A stretch of DNA of 64,000 nucleotides. It comes from Blepharisma stoltei. Taxonomy: Eukaryota > Ciliophora > Heterotrichea > Heterotrichida > Blepharismidae. Location: positions 806,001-870,000 of the forward strand of contig CAJZBQ010000014.1 in the NCBI GenBank assembly GCA_914767885.1. The letters run 5' to 3'. Each line of letters starts with the position of its first letter. Position 1 is the stretch's first letter. The position numbers and the translations under genes were made by a program. The notes beneath the pieces were generated by a model that worked only from the letters and a program-made list of their open reading frames with translations, did no database searches and had not been told where the DNA came from. This document shows, in pieces, positions 33,601 through 42,992 of the stretch.

Positions 33601-34855
33601 AACTCCCCCCCCTCCGTGAGTGAACAAAACCATTAGAAAAATCGCCATTTTTTGCCCAAAAAAACCCGTGAGTGAACAAAAATTTTTTATGGAAAAAAGT
33701 TTTAATATATAAATGATAATTATTATAATGAAATATAGAGCTAATTCTGTTTAATTTTAAACGAATTGCTTTTTAAAACATAAATTTTGCAAATTGAATT
33801 AATATTTGCTTTCCAATTTTTGCGAATTAGGATTTTTTTAAATTTCGAAAAAAAATATTTTTTATAAATTTATATATAAATTTTTTTTAAAAAAAAAAAT
33901 TAAACCCCCTCCGTGAGTGAACAAATTTTTTTGTTCACTCACGGAGGGGGGGGAGTAAATGAAATTAACAAAGAGGAGAAGTGAGCAATTTTTTTGGTTT
34001 TTTCTTTATAAGCTTTTATCCTACTTTTTAGTTCCACTTGGGCTTCATATATGCTATTATTCTTAGGCTCTATACGTCTTGCTTCTTTTAAGTCTCTTGA
34101 AGCTTCTTCAAAGTTACTCAGTTCTGTATGGGCTACTCCTCTTCTATAAAGGGCTTTAGGATTTCCTGGATCTACATTTATTCTATACCAAATCAATTAT
34201 TTCTATAAAAGATACTAATTTTGCTATATGCCAATCTTTAATAGCACGGCATAGCACATCAGAGCAATGAATTATGACGTTTTCATAATTAACCTTCATT
34301 TTCAAATAACAAGCTGAAAGGTTTAAAAGGCAAGATTAAGTTATAAGGCCTAAGCGGATAGACTAATAGTCTGCTTATCTGGCATACGCCTACCTAAGGA
34401 TTAGCTCTTATAATAGAGCGATCTATTGCTGGTGCTCTGTTAGTCCTGATAAGCAAAGACTAAAGTGTTAAGCAAAACCTGTCTAGCCCATCTGGCAGGG
34501 ACAGGGAAAACCTTCGAAAAAAGCATTCCTCTTCTGAAGGTATTCCCAAACTAGAAGGCCTCAAAAAGTGACATAGAAACTATTTTCAGCTACTCCATAG
34601 GGAGTATTTTTTTTTATAGCCATCTTCTGCCGACGTCGCCACTCTATTTTCTCTTAAAAAGCAAGGGATTTGGATTTCTTTTACATATCGCATTACATCT
34701 TCTTCAGGAATTAATTCATCTTTAAACAGATAATTTATAGCTAATAAAGCCTTCGAATAAGCTTTGCTTGAATTTTCAAACTCCCCTGCTTTAAAGAGCC
34801 GAGTCCCTTCATCTTTTTCTTTATAAGGAATCATAAGCTTTTCATCGACTTCCAT
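33528..34855 (-). CDS. TPR protein of the FKBP/AIP type
   Basis: MEVDEKLMIPYKEKDEGTRL FKAGEFENSSKAYSKALLAI opens a three-repeat TPR domain; after removal of the SINE-like insertion (34335-34665) and a ~58-bp IES (34186-34243) it continues LLNLSACYLKMKVNYENVII HCSDVL and INVDPGNPKALYRRG, EEASRDLKEARRIEPKNNSI. This is the carboxylate-clamp TPR arrangement of FKBP51/52 and AIP, which bind Hsp90/Hsp70 tails, but no PPIase domain is visible. The tail runs into a family A element at 33601-33956; reading on after excision gives a stop at 33528, so the C terminus is uncertain. (Spaces mark breaks between quoted segments.). Confidence 0.75.
33601..33956. mobile_element. MITE-like IES, family A
   Basis: TAAA-flanked, 356 bp; two direct motifs (second copy eroded) at the left end, hairpin CCGTGAGTGAACAAA...TTTGTTCACTCACGG at the right end. 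Confidence 0.9.
34186..34243. mobile_element. Short TA-bounded IES (~58 bp)
   Basis: The frame between CSDVL and RINVDPGNPKALY is restored by removing 58 bp between TA dinucleotides (total with the SINE = 2 mod 3, as needed). A 66-bp alternative ends in a stop. Confidence 0.55.
34335..34665 (-). mobile_element. SINE-like insertion in the TPR gene, ~12-bp duplication
   Basis: TTAAAAGGCAAG (34323-34334) and TTAAAAAGCAAG (34654-34665) flank a GC-richer 319-bp segment. Removal joins EIQIPC to LLNLSACYL, the expected TPR sequence. Confidence 0.7.
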
Positions 34856-34942
34856 GATGACAATATATGGAAATCGTCATTACTATTGTATTTTAAATAA
34901 TAATTTTAATAGGATTTTTGAATAAATTGATAGTAAACATAA

Positions 34943-37378
34943 TTAAAAATACTCCCTTCGTTTTTGGCTTGTATCAATAGCATCTATTGTTGTCGGTCTT
35001 ACCATGACCTCTTGTTGGTCTTCATAATAATCAAAAATTTCGTTCATCGGATACCTCATTCTCATTTTATACCGAAAACCTCCAATAACGACTTTTTCGT
35101 CAAATCTGCTAAACAGCACACAGGCTGACTCTATGACCCTTGTAAGGTTTTCAGCCCTTGACACCTCAATCAGTACTTTTAATGGAATTTTGCTTTTCCC
35201 AATCGTCACATATCGGTCACCCACCGTCAAATGTGCCTCAACTATGACAAAATCCGCTTGTAAATATTTTAAAAATAAATTATCCACAGATACCTTAAAA
35301 CTTATATGGACCTCAAATTTCGGCCTAAGCCCTTCACATATAGAAGTAAGCTGACTTTCATGATTATAAAAATCCACTGTCATAAAAGTAAGGAATTCCG
35401 GCAAATTTTTGATATTTTCTATCACTTTTGGTGGGAGGAGGTTTAAATTGTAATCAGCGTCAATTATCATTAAATCAAAAATATTTTCGCCTGTGTCGAC
35501 CTCAGTGCCGCCTTCAATAAAGCCACCTCCTAAGTCTAAATTTTCTATTGACTGGTTGACACTAACAGGTAGTTTTGGTCCTTGCAATTTAGAAAATTGT
35601 TTTAATTTGTTTGCCCGATAATCTGAAAGCTTGCTTAATTCCTCAATTCTTTTTTGTGCAGCCCTCAGCTGGAATTTTAAGTTTTCATTTTCTGCTTTTA
35701 TCATGGCTGTTTTTTCTTCTTCAATTTGGGCTTTTAATGTTATTAAGTTTTGGTATTTTTCTAGCTCAGCTGCTAGGTCGCCTTTTTCGATTTTTAGCCT
35801 TTCTATTTCTCGCATAAGCCCAGGCACGTCGCCAGGGACACTTTGAGCCCTTTCTATCATATCTAGCTGTGACCATACAGGCTGCTGACCTTCTAGCTTC
35901 ATCATCCCTATAGCTTTCATGAAGGCTTCAGAGTCTTTGTCTTGGACCAGGACTTTTAATTTTTCGTCAAAATCGTCAACATATTTTCCTTTTTCTGATA
36001 ATTTTACGTTTAAAACCAAATTTTCGTCTTTAAGTCTGCTTCTTTCTATGTTGGCTAAATCCAGCTCTTGTTTGGTTCTGGCTAGCTCGCTTTCAGCTCT
36101 GAGGACTCTTTCTTTATAATCATTGACGGTATAAAGCCTTTCCTCGAGCTCTTTTTCAAGGAGGGTAATTTTGGTGCCAATTATGACTCGGTCGCCGGAT
36201 TCTTTTATAAAGGGGGATTGGCATAGTTCTTTTACCCTCATTTCGAGCTGCTTATTTTCAGATACAACTTCTTTAAGTTTTAATGCAAGATCTTTGCTGC
36301 CTTTTGCAGCCATTTCTGCAGCGTTTAGGCGGATAGAAAGCTCGGAGTTTTTGGTTCTTTCGTCTCTGAGGGAGGCTTGGGATTCTTCAAGCATTTTTTT
36401 GGTAAGCTCAAGATAGGTTTTTTGGGATAGAAATTCTTGTTCTAAGGAAGAAAATTTTTGCTCTAAATTTAGTATTATGGTTTATACTGAATTATATGAG
36501 AATTTATAAGGAAAATGTATGATTTATAAATAATTATGAAAATATTTTTATGTGAAATTAAGGCTGATAGATATAGCTGTGTCGCTTTTTCTTTAAAACT
36601 GTCAGTGAGATCTGGAGCTAAGCCTCTATCCCCTTTTGATCGAAGCAGCTCAATTTCAGTCTGCTGAAGCTGCTCTTTTAGTCTTTCAATCAGTCTGTCT
36701 CTTTCTTCTAAAGTTTCATCAACTCTTCTATCCTTAGAAATCACTACTGGCTGGGTATTAAATTTTGCTATTGTCGGCGGCCTATTTTTCTGTCCAACTT
36801 GCCGAGGATTTTTGCCTTGAGAAAATTTTTTTTCTTTTAATTTTTGTTTCAACTCCAAATTCTCCTTGGAAATTTTTTCTTTTTCTTCATTTAAAGCTTG
36901 GATTTTTGCTTTAATTTCGCCACCTGCAGAATTTGCTGCCAAATCTCGCTCATATTTTATATCTGCAACAATTCTTGTTAGCTGCGTAGTTAATTGTTTT
37001 ATATGGTGTAAAATTAATTTTTTAAGCTGTTATATTAATATTAATGATATTTCTTATAGAAAATTAGGTTATTTAATATCTGAAATATAGGTTATTTATA
37101 ATGAATAAAAATACCCTTTCTTCTAATTCATTTTGCTTGTTTTTTAATTCAATATTGGTGTCATATAAATCGTAATATGCTTCAGTTTTTTGTTTTTCTG
37201 TCATCGATTGAAAAGATTTTGTAGGTTTTGCAGGGATTTTTTGGGTTTTTTGCAATCCTGCTGATTCTGGGCGCTTAAGGTCTTTTGATTGTCTTTCGAG
37301 TGGTCTTGATATGCGATTTTTTTCAGGGATATTTAAAGTTTCAATTACTTCAGGGATGTTTTCAGCTGTTTCAGTCAT
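34943..37378 (-). CDS. RPGRIP1L/RPGRIP1-like ciliary transition-zone protein
   Basis: Starts MTETAENIPEVIETLNIPEK. After removing IESs at 37002-37113 and 36472-36575 the frame is continuous for about 740 residues. A long coiled coil (NEEKEKISKENLELKQKLKE ... LEKELEERLYTVNDYKERVL ... ENENLKFQLRAAQKRIEEL) precedes a C2-like domain: NIFDLMIIDADYNLNLLPPK, FLTFMTVDFYNHESQLTSIC, VSVDNLFLKYLQADFVIVEA, FRYKMRMRYPMNEIFDYYED. The VNDLFLQY and MRYPM elements match the C2 domain of RPGRIP1L/NPHP8, a scaffold of the ciliary gate. Half the length of animal RPGRIP1L; the C-terminal RID domain is not seen. Fits a heavily ciliated cell. Confidence 0.8.
36472..36575. mobile_element. 104-bp TA-bounded IES
   Basis: Removal joins EKATQ to LNLEQKFSSLEQEF in frame (104 = 2 mod 3). 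Confidence 0.75.
37002..37113. mobile_element. 112-bp TA-bounded IES
   Basis: Removal joins NELEER to VKQLTTQLTRIVADIKYER in frame (112 = 1 mod 3) and keeps the coiled coil going. Confidence 0.75.
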
Positions 37379-37507
37379 ATTTGAATAATGAATTATTTAT
37401 ATTTCCATAAATGGATATTCCTTTATTTTGAAAACCATTATAAATATCGTAATTTTCATTTGAAAACCATATGAGTTATATTAAAATCTTTAATTTAAAA
37501 TTTTTAT

Positions 37508-39501
37508 TTAATTCGTGCATGACTGAATTGGGAATAATAAATTTTCTTCAATATCGTACTTATAAATAAAGAACTTTCTGATGAAAAATATTGATTTTTC
37601 ATTGGAAATATGATTAGCTGGGCTCCACCAGTCTTCTTCAGGCAGGTCCAATACATCTTCTACAGTCTGAGAATTAATTGGGTCCACCTTTGTAGCCTTT
37701 TTCCCATGCAAAATTATCAAATTATTTTCCACTGAGAACATAAAGCATCGGATACAGTCAGGAATTTTTATTTTTAATAAAGAAAATCTGTTTCCTGCTA
37801 TATTATAAGCTTCAATAGAGTCTGTGCCTCCAGCTATATAAATATTTCCTTTAATAAACGCTGCTGAGCAGCTTTCTCTTGCCACATTTAAGCTTGCTAT
37901 TTTCTGCCAGGTCCTTTGGGCTACGTTTAACCTTTCGCAGTCTTTTAAATTTCCATTATTGAAGCCTCCAAATACATAGACAAATTCCCCTATGTTTATT
38001 ATTGCATGATTAAACCGAGGATTTTTCATAGCTGGGCCAATGGTCAAGTCTTGGGAAACCACATTGAAAATCCATGTAGATTTCTTAGGGGATATTTGTA
38101 GACCTCCTGTGATTATAATAAGCCCATCTGGGGTAATTGTCCAAGCACTTCCATCAAGTCCAACATCTCGATTTTTTATTTTGATTTTTGAAAGCTCGTC
38201 TATAGAAGTATTAAAAGTAATCAAATAAAAAAAAAATAAAAAAATCCTTTAATTTTTCTATTGTTTTTAAAAATATTCTCTTTCCCTATTAGCTGTTATT
38301 CTAATAAAAATTATTTATTTAAATTATTATTCATATGCCAAGGCTATAATTATTTTTAAATTAATCAAATACTTCATGTTGGGGATAAAGCAATACAGCA
38401 TCGACGAAATTATTTTTCTCCTTGATACAGAGCTGCTTCTCTGCATTTTTGTTTTAAAGTCTCTCTGTGTTTGTGACATCCTTGTAATTTCATAATCTGA
38501 GCCATCTCTTGAAGTTAGTGATACATAATTTTCTTCAAAATCTGATAAACTCATTGGTGTTTGTGTTTTTGTCCTTTTGGCATCTCTAAAACCGATTTTT
38601 GGAGGTGCAGTTTTAGGAGATGCAATTTTTGTTTTTATAATATTTTGCTTTGGTAAAGCAAGCTGTGGGACTTTTTTAGGAGAATGAGAGTCTGTTGAAG
38701 TAGGGGTTGCAGCTTTAGGGTGCTTTGGATCTGGCGCTGGGGTATTTGTGCCGCTATTTTTCAGCCCAATGTCAAATACAAATTGGTTTACAATGGCATT
38801 TTTTATGTCAACTTGTGTATAGTCAACTTTTTTCTTTATAATTTCAAATTTGTCGACTTCTTCTATAGTCAGGCAGTTTGTCATAGAATTTGCCAATTCG
38901 TTATATTGGTAATCACCCTTTTTCACAGTCTCTAAAGCTTCGTTTATTTGCTTCTTGAGGGCTCCACATTGATTTATGACCTTTAGTGTCATATCTTCAG
39001 CAGCCCCAAGCAAGTCACGCTCTATTACTTTTACGATTTCTGTAATAAATTGAATGGACAAATTTTGAAATTCGTCAATATTAGATATTTCTCTTTCGAG
39101 ACGAGATTTTATGTGTGATAAAATTTCTTGCTTTTGGGAAGCCTGAGCGAGGATTTGTGCCTCAGTAGCACAGATCTCGCGCCAATTTTCAGCGACTAAA
39201 GAAGTTAGTTGACTTTCACTAAGGGCGACTGGCTTGTGGTTGGAGCCTATGTCGGAAATTATATGTTTTCCTACAGAAATATTTTTATAAAATAATACAA
39301 AAATATATCAGGTGTTAGACTGAATTTTTTATTTTTATATAATCATTGCAATAATTCAATTTTATAGGGAATAATAAAATTCTAATATAAATTTCAGCTC
39401 ATTCCTACACAGCTGCTACACAAAATAACCTGCTTACAGAAGCAAATAAGCTCCCCAACTCCTTTGCAGATTTCACAAGACTTAGTATTCATCAACGACA
39501 T
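37508..39501 (-). CDS. B-box-like zinc finger, coiled-coil, kelch-repeat protein
   Basis: Begins MSLMNTKSCEICKGVGELIC FC...CSSCVG, a B-box-like CxxC/CxC/CxxC cluster (in-frame ATGs 6 and 9 codons upstream are alternatives). After a 134-bp IES: KHIISDIGSNHKPVALSESQ, a helical region (AAEDMTLKVINQCGALKKQI), and a disordered Pro/Ser/Lys linker. After a 144-bp IES come kelch blades: DGLIIITGGLQISPKKSTWI, FNHAIINIGEFVYVFGGFNN, RESCSAAFIKGNIYIAGGTD. About 590 residues, ending QSCTN. This layout is common in heterotrichs. A substrate-adaptor role is possible but unproven. It follows the WWE gene by about 60 bp on the same strand. Confidence 0.75.
38220..38363. mobile_element. 144-bp IES with 10-bp direct repeats
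   Basis: On the coding strand TATTTGATTA is present at both ends; removal joins IPNMKYL to ITFNTSIDELSK. 144 is a multiple of 3. Confidence 0.8.
39274..39407. mobile_element. 134-bp TA-bounded IES, 8-bp repeat
   Basis: TGTAGGAA on the coding strand flanks the element; removal joins CSSCVG to KHIISDIGSN directly after the zinc cluster. Confidence 0.75.
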
Positions 39502-39563
39502 AATTATAGTGTTCAGCATTTTAGGCATATCCAAAATAAATGGCCATTATATTTATTTTTAGC

Positions 39564-40729
39564 TTATGCTATAACTAAGTTTCTTACTAGCCCAGTTTTC
39601 ATCTCAATCATGGATTTTTTATGCAGATTAATTTGATAGACTACTCCATCTAAACTATAAATAAAAATCCATTCTGTGGAGTTTAAAATTTCTTCAATTT
39701 CTTTAATTATGGGCCTTGCAGATTGGTCATTAGCATATCACCAATATTTTTCTTTATTAGAACTTGACCTACTTATTGGATAAATCAATTTTTCTCCGGA
39801 TATGCCATTTAGAGTCATTAAGGACTCTTGAAATATAATTTCAGCTTGGCTTCCTGAGAACTCAAATTTACTTCTTATATTTCCTAACTCCCCCCTCTGT
39901 GAGCGAACAAAACCATTAGAAAATCCCTATTTTTTGTTCAAAAACCCACCCTCCGTGAGCTAGATATAAGTGATAATGATTAAAATGAAATCTCAAGCTA
40001 ATTCTGTTTAAATTTAAACAAATTGAGTTTTAAAATATAAATTGTATAATTAAATAAATATTTGCTTTCCAATTTTTGCGAATCATGATTTTTTTATAAA
40101 TTTTTATATATAAATTTTTTTAAAAAAAATTAACCACCTCCGTGAGCAAACAAGATTCTTTTGTTCGCTCATGGAAGGGAGGAGTAAAATGAAATCTTTT
40201 TCTATATAATTGCTGATAGATTCTGGGAAATAAATCTCAGATAATTCCATATGATAGCTCCATTTGCCTTGCAAAGTGCAGGATTGGGAAGAAAATTGTG
40301 GGACTGATGATAAATCAGTTGGCTGATTGGGGTATTATTAAATTTAGAAGGAAAAAAAGGCCATATTTTATATTTTTTTTGACTTAAGTAGTGATTTTCT
40401 ATATGAACTATTATTTTTTTAAAATAATTATGAAGCTGATTTCCTTGAATTTCTTGTACTTCAGGATTTTCATCAAATAAAATATCAGGGTCTTCATTTT
40501 CATTTGAGTTTTTTGGTTGAGGAATTTGCTGCGATCTAGGTATAGTAGGCTCCTTTTGAGGAGAAGCATTCCTAAGCAGTTCATCTTGTTCTGTATCTAA
40601 AGGTGGAGCACTTGGAATCGGCATCTGTGGATAAGCAACTGGAGCTCGCAGATCTGCAACCTGAAACTTAGGAATTTTTACCTTAACTGATTGTTTTTGC
40701 TTATTATTTTTGCTCGACCCGCTTCCCAT
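39564..40729 (-). CDS. N-myristoylatable protein with tandem WWE-like domains
   Basis: Starts MGSGSSKNNKQKQ, a good N-myristoylation site followed by a basic patch, then a Pro-rich linker. After removing a 92-bp IES (40335-40426) and a family A element (39887-40186) the C-terminal half reads as two WWE-like units. Unit 1: GKWSYHMELSEIYFPESISN, IEKDFILGNIRSKFEFSGSQ, AEIIFQESLMTLNG. Unit 2: KYWWYANDQSARPIIKEIEE, then QINLHKKSMIEMKTGLVRNL. In unit 2 the second W of YWWY is TGA. The pattern W-x2-Y, YxIDL-like strand, M, and TG-x-x-R is the WWE (poly-/iso-ADP-ribose binding) fold. About 257 residues, ending VIA with TAA. Membrane-linked ADP-ribose reader is an inference. Confidence 0.65.
39887..40186. 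mobile_element. MITE-like IES, family A (eroded)
   Basis: TAA-flanked, 300 bp. Left end TCTGTGAGCGAACAAAACC with a second partial motif, right end hairpin of GAGCAAACAAGA/TTTTGTTCGCTC. Removal restores EKDFIL-GNIRSKFEFSG. Confidence 0.85.
40335..40426. mobile_element. 92-bp TA-bounded IES
   Basis: Removal joins GNQLHN to YPNQPTDLSSVPQFSSQ in frame (92 = 2 mod 3); without it the WWE region lies in another frame. Confidence 0.75.
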
Positions 40730-40750
40730 TTATAATATATCTACTATTAT

Positions 40751-41602
40751 TTACTTAATCTTTTGTAACAAAATTATTTGTTTGTTTCCAGCTTCCTCAA
40801 TTCTCCTAGAAATATTTTCTATATCACTTTCTATGCTTTCCCTATCATTTCCACTCGTTTTTAGCTGATTTTCTAATTCTGCTATGTATTTCTCCCAGTG
40901 GATTTTCTCATTTTCTCTTTCCGATAAGAGTTTTTGGTATTTTCCTTTAATTCCTTGTAATTCGTCAGACAAATCTTCTATATTTTATTTATATGAATAT
41001 TTATTATAATTTACCATAAGCCAATATTCAGCCATTTTTATTATAAAATTTTGCTCCTTTTATATTCATTTTCAGTAAATTCTTTATATAAGTCTTGGTA
41101 CTGCTTTTCTAGATCCTCAATAGGCTTAAAAGGCTCTTTATAACTAGAAGTCGGCTGCTTGATTGTTGTTGTGTACATTTCAGGAGTTTTTCGAGGAGGT
41201 TCAATTTCCGTTGGATCTTCAATTGAAAATTCCTTTTTATGACGTGGGGAGTTTTGAGTTTCTACACGCTGGACTGCACGAGAAACTAAAAGTTTACGAG
41301 CAGGAGATGTAGGTTTGTTAGGAGTTGTAATGAGTAAATCATTGTATTCTGTTTTTATGCTTTTTTAATTGAAAATGGTATAATTAGATATTAAAATTGC
41401 CTTTTTATTAGTAAAAAGGGTATTTATTGGTTAATTTTAAACGGAATAATAAAATTGCGTCATCTATAATGCTGTTAAAATTTGGACGCCTTGTTTTTTC
41501 TTTAGAACTGAAATCAGCAGATTTGCGGATTCCAATGTCACTGCGTTCAAGAGGCATTCTAAATGCTTTTGAATAAGAAAAGCGAGATGGGGATTTTGCC
41601 AT
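40751..41602 (-). CDS. Uncharacterised coiled-coil protein
   Basis: Starts MAKSPSRFSYSKAFRMPLER. After removing a 94-bp IES (41358-41451) and a 65-bp IES (40981-41045) the frame continues DDAILKTEYNDLLITTPNKP, RKLLVSRAVQRVETQNSPRH, EIEPPRKTPEMYTTTIKQP, EDLEKQYQDLYKEFTENEYK and ILEDLSDELQGIKGKYQKLL, ending QIILLQKIK. About 230 residues: a disordered N-terminal half and a coiled-coil C-terminal half. No family recognised. Its stop lies 21 bp upstream of the WWE gene's ATG; both genes are on the minus strand and very tightly spaced. Confidence 0.7.
40981..41045. mobile_element. 65-bp TA-bounded IES
   Basis: Removal joins EYKRSKIL to EDLSDELQGIKG. 65 bp is, from memory, a preferred short-IES length in Blepharisma. 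Confidence 0.75.
41358..41451. mobile_element. 94-bp TA-bounded IES
   Basis: Removal joins SIIDDAIL to KTEYNDLLITTP in frame. Confidence 0.7.
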
Positions 41603-41888
41603 AACGTTTAATTTTTTAATAAATATAAATATATTGCATCATAACTGTGGAGTTGAAAATAAAAAATCGAGAAATTACTTTTTATATTAGAGAATTTTGA
41701 GCTATTATTGGAATAATAATTTTTAAGATAAAAAATTGTATTATATTGGGAATAATCATTAATTTTATAGTACCATTTATGTGATAGACCTTGGATCATA
41801 TTTCCTTTAAGATAGATTGGTTTTCATTTAAGCTATCTAGATCATTATCATGCAAAATCCTTTATTGCAATAAAAATTATTATAAATA

Positions 41889-42316
41889 AAATGGCATTCG
41901 GTTCGAGAGAAATTGGCTCTGCCAATTTTCTCTCCCTCATGGAATTTTATTTATGGGGTTGGGTTTTCTCTTGAGAACTTCTGCACAGCAACAGCCGTTT
42001 AACTTTGGGGATAACCAAAGGCACGGCTCCTCAGTGCACTCAAGACACTCGGAGTTTTACCTCTCAGCAAGTCCCCACGGGAGGATGACCCTTAGGCGGA
42101 ACACGCGCAGGAGCTGAGTCGGAGCGAGCGACGGCAACGAGCCGGGTGAGATGTGCGGCGATTTATCTGGCGACTAGCCTTATAGAAGGCTTGGGTGTGG
42201 GCTGACCACATATTCCAAGATGGCTTGGTGATGTCTCTAGTTGTCGCTTTGACCCTTTTTTATTAAGGGGTGTGGGCACTAGACACCTTAAAGACTATGT
42301 AAGTAAGTAAGTAAGC
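41889..42316 (+). repeat. SINE-like dispersed repeat, copy A2, (GTAA)n tail
   Basis: The 5' ~230 bp match 2043-2270. The 3' end is a GTAAGTAAGTAAGTAAG microsatellite, as in 3' tails of non-LTR retroelements. AAAATTATTA occurs on both sides (near 41873 and 42321), a plausible 10-bp target duplication. GC-rich against an AT-rich background. No ORF. Confidence 0.7.
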
Positions 42317-42321
42317 AATCA

Positions 42322-42992
42322 AAATTATTACTCAAATCCAATTTTTAATTTTTACATTAAAATAGTTATATAAATATAACTTAAATAATTTAACTTTCTT
42401 TCATCTTATCCAGTCCAATTAAGCATTTTTATTGAAATATTAGAGTTCTGATTTGATGATAGCAGATTTGCTTTGAGACATGCAACTATATATTATAATA
42501 ATATTTTATGGAAGCATAAAATTATAGATCAGCTTTCTATTGTGTCAATTAGTGAATTACCAAAATTCTATTATCAAGATATATCTATGGTATCAGTAAA
42601 TCGCCTTTTTTTCAAAGCTTTCTTGTTGGGGATAGTCCGCGTGGGCTCCATATGAGAAAGAATTTTTTTTCAACTTAGGTTTAATGAGGACGTTTAGAAT
42701 TGCATCTAAAATTCTTAATAAAAATTATCCACCCAAATATAAGCGCTGTGGGGAAGATTTTAGTTGAAAAAAAATATTTTACTGGGTGAAGTGCTTAAAA
42801 ATCGCTGAAATTGATAATTGAGATTTGAAAGAAGTCAAGATGAGACCTAGCAAAAATTAAAGATATGCTGAAATTTATCAAGAAAATGAAGAAAGACACT
42901 TAAAAAGCAAAGGATTATACAAGAAAGTACGCAAAATAAGATTTAATTTTATAGTCCTGAAAGATAACCGTATTTAAAATAGATTTCCTTAG
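42322..42992. other. AT-rich intergenic DNA
   Basis: Downstream of the giant SecA-like gene. A 60-codon + ORF at 42473 has no support. Nothing else recognised. Confidence 0.45.

Noticed and set aside
42473-42655. 60-residue + ORF downstream of the giant gene
   Set aside because: AT-rich, no homology, no paralog, composition as in intergenic DNA.
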